Shown: positions 1 to 11,052, numbered from the stretch's first letter. The stretch: DNA of 64,000 nt from Ooceraea biroi (GCF_003672135.1 NC_039508.1:12287945-12351944), one strand, 5' to 3'. A program made the numbers and translations. Notes: generated from the sequence alone by a model not told the origin.

Positions 1-472
1 GCCAACGAAAAGAATTGCAATTTAGACTACACAAAGCATCAGGCGCTTATAGATCATTGTAGATTCGGCACTTAAATAACCTCGCTACCTTTCTGTGACG
101 TAGAGCGTACCCTTCCCTACTTCTCTATCGTTGATATATACTGTAGTATTTGGTTCTTCATGGCGTATCCCTTCCTGTGGTGCCAGGAAACTGCTCAGCA
201 CTACCATTTTTCAATCTAAAAATGGAAAGCACTTGATCGCCGACTGTACCAACAATCCATCAATATCAGCATAGCTATCATCCTTGCTACAATTATGCCT
301 ACATCTACACACAGATACACGCATAGGCACTACAGATACATGCACTGCACTCAACCTCGATACGTCAAATAGAATTTGCACGTACAAAGCTTCTCATCAA
401 TATTTCCATATTACTTTATCTTATCGTTTCTCTAGAAATATCTCTGTTCAATGTAATCTAATACCATTCTAA

Positions 473-850
473 TTACACAAAAGGAGCCGAAGGCGGAATC
501 GTTCGAGACCGTGCTCGACATGTACCAGGGAGCGATCGCCCCTTGCTTGCAAGTACCTCGTGCGGAGGCGCAACGCGCAACGTAAACAAGAGCGAAGATC
601 CACGGAATCCGTAAACACACCGGTGCTGCACCGTCCAACGCTCTCTAACCAAAGAGGCGAGTCTATTCGGACCGAAATGCGAAGGCGGGAGACGGACACG
701 AGCGCGATGGGATCCCACGCGATGACCAAACGTCGTGCGTCGTCCGGGAAGTCGCACTACCTGTCGCGAGATCGCAGCTTGTACGACCCCGCTCGCACAA
801 GCACAACTCTCTCGGCTCCTCAGCTGTATCGCCTGAAGTTGCCTGCGTGA
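473..850 (+). CDS. Possible 3'-terminal coding exon of an unknown gene
   Basis: This frame is open from just after an in-frame TAA at 470-472 to a TGA at 848-850. A splice acceptor could lie at about 482-486, where an AG precedes the GC-rich segment. The predicted peptide is basic and polar. It contains a KRRASS motif that resembles a basophilic kinase site, and it ends in APQLYRLKLPA. The segment is clearly more GC-rich than the AT-rich sequence before and after it. I do not recognise the protein. Two minus-strand frames are also open across most of the interval, so strand and coding status are uncertain. The rest of the gene would lie upstream of the window or in the first 470 bases, where I see no convincing exon. 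Confidence 0.28.
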   Translation, partial: LHKRSRRRNRSRPCSTCTRERSPLACKYLVRRRNAQRKQERRSTESVNTPVLHRPTLSNQRGESIRTEMRRRETDTSAMGSHAMTKRRASSGKSHYLSRDRSLYDPARTSTTLSAPQLYRLKLPA

Positions 851-1229
851 CACGATGCGACCGCGACCGCGACGTGCGCGTTACGGTGGTATCCCCTCCC
901 CCTTTGCAACCGCCCCTGCTCGTTACTGTGCGAAAAAGAAATATAGAATTTTTTAATTATATATGAAGAGGCAGCTCTTTCTCTTTCTCGTTCATGTGCG
1001 AACGTAGCTTTAAACGTTCTTGCGACGTTTACTGGGTAATATTACGCGTCATATAATTGCAGGTAATTGCGGCGCTGTCCTGAGCACAAATAACCGCGTG
1101 CTCTGCAAAAAGAAGCGAAAGCTATTTAAAACACCGGAATAGAAAAGAGAAAAGTGGGAGAGAATAGGAAGAGTCGTAGGTTTTGCTTGCGCATTATTTT
1201 CTCGACATGCAAGGGTGTTTTGTACGTGG
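851..1229. other. Non-coding spacer before the palindromic element
   Basis: A short GC-rich run continues to about 920 and is followed by AT-rich sequence. I see no open frame, RNA gene or recognisable repeat. If the 473-850 exon is real, this would include its 3' UTR. Confidence 0.4.
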
Positions 1230-2199
1230 AAAGAACCACCGCAAAAAATGCCCGTTTTTCCGTCCTCGATTTTTCAAATGAATTTTATGACAAATGATAG
1301 CTCATGATGAGACATTAATCACAGAAAAATTTTGCGATGAGCATATGATTGGTTTCAGAGATATTCAGAGGGTCAAAGTGGTTACCACCTACTGAGAAAG
1401 TATGGCACTATCGACACTGTATAGCATGAATTTTGGTTGACTTTTTTCGAAACGTAGTACCTATGTGTTCTCACCTATGTGTTCTCACATAGGTACTACG
1501 TTTCGAAAAAAGTCAACCAAAATTCATGCTATACAGTGTCGATAGTGCCATACTTTCTCAGTAGGTGGTAACCACTTTGACCCTCTGAATATCTCTGAAA
1601 CCAATCATATGCTCATCGCAAAATTCAAGATGGCGGATATAAAACATAAAAAAATTAATTTCTCCAAAAATTGTTATCAAAGAATTGAGTTGCTGATTAC
1701 GAATCTGATGTCAGATTTCAAAAATTCAAGATGGCGGATCCAATATGGCGGATATAAAATATAAAAAAATTAATTTCTCAAAAAATTGTTATCTAAGCGG
1801 GTTCAGGATCGCAGGCGAGTCGCACGGGAGGCGCGATCCTGAACACGCTTAGATAACAATTTTTGGAGAAATTAATTTTTTTATGTTTTATATCCGCCAT
1901 CTTGAATTTTTGAAATCTGACATCAGATTCGTAATCAGCGACTCAAAGAACACACAGGTACTACGTTTCGAAAAAAGTCAACCAAAATTCATGCTATACA
2001 GTGTCGATAGTGTCATACTTTCTCAGTAGGTGGTAACCACTTTGACCCTCTGAATATCTCTGAAACCAATCATATGCTCATCGCAAAATTTTTCTGTGAT
2101 TAATGTCTCATCACGAGCTATCATTTGTCATAAAATTCATTTGAAAAATCGAGGACGGAAAAACGGGCATTTTTTGCACTCCTTTTGCGGTGGTTCTTT
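1230..2199. mobile_element. Nested palindromic fold-back element (MITE/Foldback-like)
   Basis: The outer ends are inverted copies. The left begins AAAGAACCACCGC at 1230 and the right ends GCGGTGGTTCTTT at 2199. The left arm (1230-1467) pairs almost completely with 1951-2199. A second inverted copy of the inner left arm follows directly at 1486-1625, so the left half forms its own hairpin around a loop at 1468-1485. A second unit (about 1683-1812) pairs with 1833-1950 around a short loop. A segment with the CAAGATGGCGG motif is directly repeated at 1626 and 1727 and inverted at 1894-1904. The right arm carries about 11 extra bases near 2176-2188. No open frame is present and I found no clear target-site duplication. 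Family knowledge: such structures are typical of non-autonomous DNA transposons. The family is unknown to me. Confidence 0.75.
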
Positions 2200-2628
2200 A
2201 TTTTGTGTGCATCCGTGTATATAATATTTGCGTATTGCGCAATATACCTGTACATACAGCAAGGCAGAATTTAATATAATCATGAAATTAATACACTGTT
2301 ATGCAGTGTCACTTAATATTAATACAATACTGAATCATAATATTATACAATTAATATTTATTATTTACTATTAAACATTTATCTATATGTATACAACTCT
2401 TTTTGAAACAGAACTTATAAAAAAAATGTTTCCCCATTCGTTGTTAAATTATACTATCTAGAACGAAAACTTTTGTGCAATTTCCTTTTGAATCTTATTA
2501 TTTAAAAATAATATTCCGATAATTTTATAATACTCTGATTCGTCGTTGAGTCGCACAAAATACTAGCAAACCTTTTTAAAACTAGTTTTCTAGGAAGTTT
2601 CAAGAGCGTGGTTTATTTGGCGCTACAA
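2200..2628. other. AT-rich spacer between fold-back elements
   Basis: This is very AT-rich sequence with short A and T runs. I see no open frame, RNA gene or clear repeat. Confidence 0.4.
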
Positions 2629-2700
2629 ATGCTTCAAAGTATTTTCTATCCTTTTTCTTCTTTCAACTAAAAAGAAGGATAGAAAGAATTTCGAAGCATG
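2629..2700. repeat. Imperfect hairpin, about 70 bp
   Basis: ATGCTTCAAAGTATTTTCTATCC on the left pairs imperfectly with GGATAGAAAGAATTTCGAAGCAT on the right, around a short loop near 2658-2670. It lies directly before the 182-bp inverted-repeat element. It may be a small fold-back remnant. Confidence 0.55.
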
Positions 2701-2713
2701 TGGACTATATTCT

Positions 2714-2895
2714 ATCACAGATTAATAGACAGATAGCCAAATTTCCGTACTTTGATTATCGACACACTTTGCCCCAGAGCGAGTCCGAACTAAATATATT
2801 CGATTTTATCGACAGACTGCTTCTTGAAGCGTGCGTGCTGTCGGTAAGGGGCAAATCACGTCGATAATCAAAGTACGGAAATGCTGATCTGTGAT
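2714..2895. mobile_element. Short inverted-repeat element (MITE-like), 182 bp
   Basis: The left end ATCACAGAT and right end ATCTGTGAT are inverted copies. After a short unmatched part in the left arm, TTTCCGTACTTTGATTATCG pairs with CGATAATCAAAGTACGGAAA, and the arms close with TTTGCCCC against GGGGCAAA. The element is flanked by TCT on both sides (2711-2713 and 2896-2898), which could be a 3-bp target-site duplication. It has no coding capacity. Its 3' end is about 215 bp upstream of the DDX51 start codon. Confidence 0.65.
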
Positions 2896-3110
2896 TCTAC
2901 ACATAATTAGTTCCAAAAAATTCCGCTATGAGCCTCCACTGTTTTGACTGCAAATGAGCACATACAAATGAACATAATACGAGTTAACCTAGTAAATTCA
3001 CGTGTAGTCTTGTTAATTATTATGTATAATTATATGTAACATATCATATTGATATTATCTATTTTACGTCACATATAATTTTGTATGATATACGTACAAC
3101 TTATAAAAAA

Positions 3111-3133
3111 ATGAGTTTGTTTGTTATAAATAG
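3111..3133 (+). CDS. DDX51: DDX51 exon 1 (start codon microexon)
   Basis: This 23-nt coding part encodes MSLFVIN and two bases of an Arg codon. It is followed by a good donor, GTGAGT, at 3134. Joining to 3251 keeps Arg and continues YEGEKSEE. It is too short to be found by simple ORF calling, and an alternative start inside the intron (3228) would give a less family-like N-terminus. Confidence 0.82.
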
Positions 3134-5649
3134 GTGAGTATAAAATGTTTTTTAAACACCACGAATGTTTCTGCAATATATATTTTTATATTATTAATTC
3201 TTTTTAACACGGTATACATGCACGTGTTTGTGCGTGCGTATTTTGTACAGGTATGAAGGGGAAAAATCAGAAGAAGTCGAGAATGAAACAAATCAAATTT
3301 CGGAACTGTTGAAGAGAGTAAAAAAGAATAAAAAGCAAGTAACTGCAAGTAACAATAAATCTGAATTGAAAGATGCGGATAAGGACGATTTAAAAGAACC
3401 GAAGAAAAAGAAAAGGAAACATCTGCCTGTTGTGGAAGGAACTGATTCATATATTGAGAACAAAGGCGAAAGCAATGAGAAAATCAATGAAGAAAGTACA
3501 GAAATTGTTAAATCAAAAAAAAAGAAAAAAAGGAAGAAAGATGTTGAGAGTGGAGATCATCCCGCATTAGAGGAAAATGACGAGTCAGAGAAAAAGGACG
3601 AGACGCCAACAAATAAGAAGGAATTACCTCCTCGAGATAATTTCATGGTTTTAGGAGCAAAATCTCAAAAGAAGCAACGTAAGGTTAGAAGAGTGTTGCC
3701 CGACTGGCTGGCGAATCCTGAAATTATATCCGCTGATTTGAAGAGTGGACCTTCCGTGGAAGAATTAGATTCAATGCTGGATACTAAATTGATAGAAGCC
3801 TTAAGGGCCAACAGCATCACCAAACTATTTCCAGTACAGTTTAACGTAATAAAATGGTTGCACAAATGTAATATGGATAGGAAATTAGGATCGTGGCCGA
3901 GAGACACTTGTGTATCTGCTCCTACAGGCAGTGGTAAGTAACAGCAATTGAATGATCATGCGTAATGCTTTAAATTATTGATTTAAATTATTGGTGTTAA
4001 TACTGAGAAATGTTTTTATAGGCAAGACGCTGGCCTACGTATTACCAATCGTGCAAGAATTACAGTCACGATTGGTGGTCAGAATCCGCTGTCTGGTCGT
4101 TCTACCGGTGCAGGAATTAGCTGCACAGGTTTATGACGTGATGGTGACTTACACGTCTCACACAGATTTGAAGGTGGGCTTTCTCTCGGGTGCATCTTCG
4201 TTTGAACAGGAACAAAGCAGTGTAATAAGAAAAAGTATGTACTTGTTGCAATTAACATGTTAAATAGTATTCAGGTATGTAAAGATTGAACGAAATTATT
4301 TTTAAAGCTGAAAGAGGAGAGTACTTGTCTGCAGTGGATATTGTGATCGCGACACCTGGACGCTTAGTGGATCACATATTAAAGACACCTGGGTTCTCGT
4401 TGAATTCTCTGAGGTTTCTCGTCATCGACGAAGCCGACCGGGACACAGAGTGGCTGCAGTATCTGCCTGAGCCTCATTCTCGGGCTCCTCTCTTAACGCT
4501 TGGAAATGTGCGGTCAAGGTAAATTTTCTAGCAGGAAATGAAAAGAGAGAATTTTAATAAATATTGAATAAATATTTAAATATTAAGTTTTCTGATATAG
4601 ATGCAATTCTCAACTTCAGAAATACAATACCGAACTCTTTTTGTTATTTCATTTATGTAAGCTACTCTTATCAATTTATTAATAATGTATTAAATTTTAA
4701 ACAGCGAAATCGTACCAGCTCAAAAGCTATTGTTCAGCGCAACCTTGTCGCAAGATCCCGAGAAGCTAAGCAGACTAAATCTCTTCCAGCCAATACTGTT
4801 CACGACCGTTATGGTGACCGACAAAGACACCGATGTGAATCTGGACGCAATCGCGGGTGGGGACTTTGTTGGACGTTACACGAGCCCGGAAGAACTGACG
4901 GAACTCGCAGTGGAATGTGCCGCCGAGTACAAACCAGTCGCTCTGTATCAGCTGTTGACGAGGCACGACATCACCAAGACTCTCGTTTTCACGAATTCCG
5001 GAGATACCACGCATAGATTGGCGCTCTTGATGCAATCGCTTTTGTCGGAACAGAATGTCGTGGTCGGTGAATTATCCGCTCAACTTGTACCGAAGCAGCG
5101 CAAAAGTGTTCTCGGCAAATTTGCAAGCGGAGAGATACACGTGTAAGTTTTGCACTTTGTCACAGTAAAATAATTTTTTTCAAAGAGACATGCATTTTGC
5201 GGAAAAAAAGGAGAGAACACTTCGTTTTAATAGTTTAATTAATCTTGGTTACCTTTTACAGGCTGATAAGCTCGGACGCGTTGGCCAGGGGCCTGGACAT
5301 CCCGGATGTGCGGTTGGTCATATCGTACGACGTTCCAAAGTACATTAAGGGTTACATTCACAGGGTCGGTAGGACCGCGCGTGCTGGAAAACCGGGCACC
5401 GCGGTCTCCATCCTGACCTCGAGTCAGGTCGGGATATTCAAGCGGATGTTAAGCGGCGCGCATAAAACCGTGCCGGACATCGAGCAAACGGAGCTGAATG
5501 CCACGGCGGACGCGGTCAGCTATCAAGCGCACGTCGAAAAGTTGAAGGAGATCCTCGAGAAGGAGAAGAGCGAGAGCTTGGAACGAACGAAAGCCATCAA
5601 GCGTAAACGTGTGGCAAGTACGACCAGGCAACATAAGGATAAAAAATAA
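3111..5649 (+). CDS. DDX51: DEAD-box RNA helicase DDX51/Dbp73D family, six exons
   Basis: The coding exons are 3111-3133, 3251-3933, 4022-4234, 4308-4518, 4705-5142 and 5262-5649. They sum to 1956 nt (651 aa plus stop), stay in frame and use GT-AG introns. The start peptide [11 protein letters not shown] matches the MxLFxxxRY start I know from DDX51 proteins, which supports the tiny first exon. Residues about 15-165 are Lys/Glu-rich and disordered. Helicase motifs follow in order: APTGSGKT (231-238), PVQELA (Ia, 264-269), ATPGR (Ib, 321-325), DEAD (347-350), SAT (388-390), ARGLD (V, about 531-535) and [10 protein letters not shown] (VI, 556-565). The C-terminus is a basic coiled region. Family knowledge: these ATP-dependent nucleolar helicases (yeast Dbp6) act in 60S subunit assembly, and vertebrate DDX51 helps release U8 snoRNA from pre-rRNA. 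The length fits the human protein of about 666 aa. It appears intact. It is convergent with the DIP gene downstream. Confidence 0.93.
3251..3933 (+). CDS. DDX51: DDX51 exon 2: Lys-rich N-terminus, Q-motif region, start of motif I
   Basis: The acceptor is TTTTGTACAG and the donor GTAAGT at 3934. The first two thirds encode repeated Lys-rich clusters such as PKKKKRKH and KKKKKRKK, which are likely nuclear or nucleolar targeting signals. The conserved part begins near [11 protein letters not shown] and runs through LFPVQFNVI, the Q-motif-like region, to APTGSG. The last Gly codon is split by the intron, so Walker A spans two exons. Confidence 0.92.
4022..4234 (+). CDS. DDX51: DDX51 exon 3: end of motif I, motif Ia
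   Basis: The exon opens with [10 protein letters not shown], completing the ATP-binding P-loop. It carries [13 protein letters not shown], the motif Ia equivalent of PTRELA with Val-Gln in place of Thr-Arg as is usual in this subfamily, and then the FLSG region. The donor is GTATGT at 4235. Confidence 0.9.
4308..4518 (+). CDS. DDX51: DDX51 exon 4: motif Ib and DEAD box
   Basis: The acceptor TTTTTAAAG at 4301-4307 was chosen because it keeps the frame and yields [20 protein letters not shown]. The exon contains ATPGRLVDH and VIDEADR, the Walker B/DEAD motif. It ends with an AG of a split Ser codon before the donor GTAAAT at 4519. The alternative AG at 4273-4274 would bring in a different frame. 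Confidence 0.9.
4705..5142 (+). CDS. DDX51: DDX51 exon 5: SAT motif and first half of the C-terminal RecA domain
   Basis: The acceptor is TTTTAAACAG. The peptide runs [21 protein letters not shown], with SAT as motif III. It continues through motif IV, where [15 protein letters not shown] is visible. The donor is GTAAGT at 5143, splitting a Val codon after two bases. Confidence 0.92.
5262..5649 (+). CDS. DDX51: DDX51 exon 6: motifs V and VI, C-terminus and stop
   Basis: The acceptor is CCTTTTACAG. The exon encodes [13 protein letters not shown] (motif V) and [11 protein letters not shown] (motif VI, with the arginine finger). It ends in a basic, Glu-rich tail, [17 protein letters not shown]. 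The stop is TAA at 5647-5649. Confidence 0.93.
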
Positions 5650-5667
5650 TTGTTTTGTAAAGAGAGA

Positions 5668-5673
5668 AATAAA
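5668..5673 (+). terminator. Likely polyadenylation signal of DDX51
   Basis: An AATAAA hexamer lies 18 nt after the stop codon, which would give a very short 3' UTR. No transcript evidence is available here, and later signals could also be used. Confidence 0.5.
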
Positions 5674-8590
5674 AAGAAAGGCTGTACATACTCACCGAGA
5701 TGTGAATTACTTCCTCCAAAAATTGCGATTTTAGTACTAGTTGTACGTTAAGCCGATTTATGCTGCGTAAAGAGGTGCACAAGCGTACCAAGTACAGGAA
5801 GCAGATTATAGGGTAACATCGATAATAACATTTTATTGTCTGAAGTTAATAGTATCGTACATCATACTCATTCCCTATTGTAATTTGTTCTATGAGTAGT
5901 CGCGATATATCTTGTTTCGAACTCGATACGCTAATTATTCCTCCCATTGTTGTTTTTTTATTCCGTCTCTCGAAGGCAAGGTATTCACATTTTTAATTTA
6001 CAAAAGACAAACGACGTCGTGTTCATCGAGTGACGATGCAGACACAAGTTATGTACTATATTATTGCTGTGCGTAGCCTCTTTGCTCAAAATTGATCGCG
6101 CTAAACTTTTTCCTCCGTTAGATTAAGAACAATGTCGTAAAGATGGTTGATTACAGCTTTCTTCTGGCTCGTACTTTAAAGCCAAATTGAAAGATTTATA
6201 CGATCTGTCAATTTTCACAGAGGTAGCCACAGCATACAATAAGAATCGCAGTAACGCGCAGTTACAGTTCGATACTGAATTACAAGTTACAACATTCTTC
6301 ATACAGACTTATATTTTTTTATTTATATTTGCGTTTATATTTTATAGTTTTCGTCACGTTAACATACGATATATAAATTTCAATTTCCGTACAAACAAAT
6401 TGCACAAATACATTTTCTCTCATACACGGTGCTATTTCCATATGACATTCAGTTACACGATTCGGACTGAAGTTCGGGCACTCTCAAACTTGTAATTCAA
6501 ACTTTGGGTATGTTCAAAGCCGTTGGGATTGTTAGTGTAATTTCGTTTTAGCGCGACCGCAGTCGGCGAGTTGAATTAAATCATACCGACATTGAAGTAA
6601 TTGTCCACGTCAATTTCCCGAAAACAAGCTCTACTTAAATCACTCTTCAACGTGTTCACAGATTTTTCTGATTAGCATATCATTAACAATCGCGAACAAT
6701 CGCGTTACATTTTGCCTTGTCGAAAATTAAGAATTACGCTAATAAATTAAACTAGTTGGCCTCAAGAATTTTCAGATTCTCTCGAGCAGACATTTATGTT
6801 ACTCTTACAACCGAATCCTTTATCTTTATGTAACTATGAAAAAATAAAAAAGAAAATGTATATAGGCATTATATAATGGCGTAATTAATTTCATATTTAC
6901 CAAATAACAGAAACACTATTTTTGAAATGAAAGAGTCAACATTTTACTTTTCTTGATTTTGATACCGTCATAATGCGATGTCAAAACAATATAAAAATTC
7001 AAAATTATGAACTGTCTGAATCCAAAGTGCTACGATTGAAGCAACAGTACCTGCGATCGCCATTTATTTTTAGAGATAACGAATTACCTTAATGTTTTTA
7101 TTTCAGATTATGTGTATTCGTAGCCTTAGGCCTTCGCGACTCTCTGTAATACGCTATCAGCTTCGTTACAGATCGGCAATCAAATTGCCGTGATGTATAT
7201 CATCAGGTATATAGATCAGCAATTTTAATTAAATTTACATTACGAAATAAGGATACATATAGCAATCCATATTTTATACAACATATTTTACACTTGTAAA
7301 TATTTCGAAAACGTAAAAATAATGATTCTGTAAATCTATGAAACGTACAACTGGCCTAGAATATATGAGAATTTCGAAAAACCGAATACTCTGAAAATTT
7401 ATTACTAAATAAAACTGACTAGATTCGATCCAAAATTGTTGATCTCTTCCCTGCGATGAAATAAGAGCTGCTGATGTTCACCGAAAGCTCCACAGCTTGA
7501 CAAAAGCAGCTGCTTTCGTTGTTGAGTGCTAACGAACGAGCAAGAGTCACACTTACATGTAATATATGCATATGTAACTGTACGTGGATACATGTCGTGC
7601 GAATGGGGCATGGCTTATTTTTCATACTCATTATATTACACATCGCGAAACCCGGCCGAAACCCGGCCCTTCCCTGTCACATTATTACAAAATCTAGCCT
7701 CGTTCGAGGGCACACCGTATCGAACGAATCCTAATCGCTTACCTCGAAAATCCGAACGTCCACACAGCTTGCGTTATTTACACTTACGTACGTAATTTAT
7801 TAACGTATATAATACGAGCGTATGTACATTAAACGTGGTCCTATGGTGATTCATATGTCTCGTTGCCGTGTATATATGTATTCTTTTCAAACTCAATGTC
7901 GATAAATTGGCCACGCGCGCGCGTTCTTGTGTCGGCGTGCTTTACGTTAAGGGAATATCCAGGGTTTCTTGCCTTGAATGGGGCTTTTCATAAATTATGT
8001 ATATGAAATGTACATTATGTATATATAGCATATATATACAGAGCGTATAAAAATTGCGCGCTTTCCCTCGATTGCGCATATTAAAGAGCGACCTAAGGAA
8101 AAGAACGTTCGTTTGTTTTAAAGCAACGTTTAGGGGATAAGAGGGGCTTTTCGCAGATTAGCAGATGTAAGAAGATTTAAAAAAAGATTCATTTTTTAAC
8201 AATCACGCGCCGCTTGCTTTAAAAAACATTTTGATCTCCTTGCCGAGCGCTCTGCAATTAGAACCACTCTGTAATGAGAAGATGCGCGGTTTTTTACATA
8301 CCCTGTATATATTTATTACGTGGAGTGCGCCAAGCAGCCTGTGATGCGCTTAAAAACTCGCCGGATTTTCGCGAAGTGCAACCACCCTATCGCTCAGTAT
8401 ACTCGTAACACATTATTTACAGTACAGGATTAATTTTCTTGATATATGTATAACGAGACATCAACGCAAACGAATGAGATAAAAAAATACATTCTGTACA
8501 TCTAACGGTACGAGAGGTGTGTTCTTGGATGCGTGTATATGTGTAAGTGTGAGTGTGACGTTCTTTTTTATATTAATTTGTTTAAACCTG

Positions 8591-8701
8591 TATATATATA
8601 TATATATATATCAAACGCGTAAATATCAGTAGTTAATCGATGAACAACCGGCTGCAATAACGTCACTTATCGATGTACATATGTATATATATATATATAT
8701 A
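8591..8701. repeat. Pair of TA microsatellites
   Basis: Two TA tracts of about 20 bp, at 8591-8611 and 8684-8701, lie in the intergenic region. Confidence 0.85.
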
Positions 8702-11013
8702 CCTAAATTAATATAGAGCGAGTTTCGTGAAGAGTTTCGCAGCGGGATTTCTCGCGAAAGAAATAACGGGGGAGAGGTATTAAATTACCGGCGTTTTCTA
8801 GCGAGCTTTTAAACCGAATGGATCTTCGATCTGACGGGACTTCACTATACCGTATTTATTGTCGTGCCCTCCGCTCTCTGCATACGGACTACCGTACACC
8901 GTACAGTCGGCTCATCTAATCGTAAAAGTGCACCGACCGAATTAAGCCGCGCCAATTTGCGATAGTCGAGCGCACATTTTAGCCTGCCGGTGTCCTGCTC
9001 GCGACAGATGCTCATGGAAAGATAAAAAAGTATCGTGGAAGACGAAACGGGGCCGCGTAAACGGTTTCGCTAGCGAGAGCTGAGATTACGAGCCTGAGCG
9101 AATCTCGGATCAGTCCCACCTTACGTGACCAAATTTTTTGTACTTTATCGATCCTCTATATTTTATATCAATGTTTATTAAATATCCCACGGTAACGATA
9201 GAAAATAAAAAAATAGACGATAGATAAAAAAATATATAGTAAAAAAATAAAATTTACAGTTACTACTGTAAATCGAACAATAAATTTTTAGAGGATTTTG
9301 GATTTGTTTATGATGAGTTCTTCAACTGATTTCAACGTTAACGTTATGTCGATTCCTGATATATCCAGATGTAAATAAATTCGCCGTCTATGAAAATTGA
9401 CATAAAATGTAGAATAAAAAAATGTTAAAAGTGAAATTTGTTCGATATTTGCTGAAGCATCAGGTTCGCTCAGGTTCTTTTTGTATTCGTATGATTAAAT
9501 TGTCAATACGGCAAAATGGACTTCACTTCTTGGCAAAAGAACGTATACCAAATGCTATTGCAAGAGAGATTATTATATATTGTAAAAATTACTTATGACA
9601 ATATTCCATAGTAAACCCTCGTCGCAACTATCGTTTTGGTATGATGGGATAAAAGGAACAATTTATATCCTGAAATATTTGTCAATTACGATCCATATAT
9701 TTCAACTCTAAGCGGCAAGAATACGAACATTGATTTGCAAGAACTCTTAACGTCGAAAGTTCGTCAGGAAGTTCGTGCATCGCGTAAATCTTGCATTTCG
9801 TCCCTTCTGCGCAACGTCTCTCGTAAAATAATCGATAACTGGAAAATACAATACAACTTGTGCCATTGGAGACGATTAATTCCTCTCGCAAATGACGTTG
9901 TCGAAAAAACTTACAATTAGACATGTCATCCTTCGATCTATCGATCCGTCTATTTTTTGCATATTCCCTTTTTTAGCATCAACCAACTTTTACAGTCAAC
10001 TGACAGCAGTTACAATTTAATAACAACGATCTACGCGAACTCTATGAGTGTCAGCATCGAGAACTCATCTCGTAGTTCCAACTCGATGTTGTCTCCCTTT
10101 TCCTTGTTCACGATCGAAGCGCGATGCACGAACTTGTTTGACCTGTATTTTATCTACAGTCCGATTAATCGCCGGTTACGTCTAAACGAGAGACAGAGAG
10201 AGAAAAAGAGAGCATCGCGCGTGCCTCTCTTTACCTCACATGTCGACCGAATACCGCACTGACACCATGTCGCACATATTTACAGAGACTACGATTCGAA
10301 AGTTTTGCCATTGTCCTTGGTCGCGCCGCAGTGACTACATCCGATCGGATCTAAAAGTATGTCCTCGTTATATCGAATAAGGGGAAGACCTATTTCTCTT
10401 TCTCTCTCGTTTTCTTTTTTCAGCATGCAGATTTGTAACCCTCCGCTCGGTTTGACCGACTCTGCTCCCATCACGAGGCTCGAGCCCTCAAACAGTGCTA
10501 TGGAAACACACTGCTTCAAAGAGGAAAATAAGATATAACAACGTCAATTTATTGTGTAAGCAGATAGTTCGAAATGTAAGAATAATATGATTTGTTAAAT
10601 GCAACAATAAAATATGAAATGTAATACAACGTAACAAAATCCTTTGTTCTCGTTTTGCATAATTATATTTTCGTGCGTAATTATTGCAATAAAAAAATTC
10701 AAAATATCACATCGAGTTGATTTCCTCGTAAAATGGTGCTTTATAAGTACTGTCGCAGGGATCATTTAAATTGTGCGATTCAAATGATTTGGAAGCAGAG
10801 CCGGCTTCTCTTCTGTACATCTCATCTCTCTCTCTCTCGGAATTTACTCATCTCTCATATTCATATTTACAATAATCGCCAGAGGGACTGACCTACCCAG
10901 ATAGGATTGTCGCATACGCACAGTGCGCGTCCCTTTGCGTTACTTTTACGCGAGTAATGAAGATCCACGAGGGGTCTCTAACTAACCCCTTTGTTGGCTT
11001 TCCTAAGTTCATT

Positions 11014-11015
11014 CA

Positions 11016-11051
<36 letters not shown>
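11014..11051. repeat. CA microsatellite
   Basis: A CA-repeat tract with one interrupting T at 11022 covers about 38 bp. It lies in the convergent intergenic region. Confidence 0.9.

Positions 11052-11052
<1 letters not shown>

Noticed and set aside
473..853. Minus-strand 126-codon open frame opposite the candidate last exon
   Set aside because: The peptide looks less protein-like than the plus-strand reading and I see no supporting splice context. Strand is still not certain.
2711..2735. TATCACAGA resembling the start of the insect miR-2 family
   Set aside because: Only the seed-like start matches. It is the terminal repeat of a transposon-like element and not a microRNA-type stem.
3228..3250. 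ATG at 3228 as the DDX51 start
   Set aside because: It lies in the intron before a TTTTGTACAG acceptor. The microexon at 3111 gives the MSLFVINRY start expected for the family.
10289..10519. Minus-strand 76-codon frame downstream of the DIP stop
   Set aside because: It has no homology signature or helpful splice sites and is better read as part of the 3' UTR or intergenic DNA.
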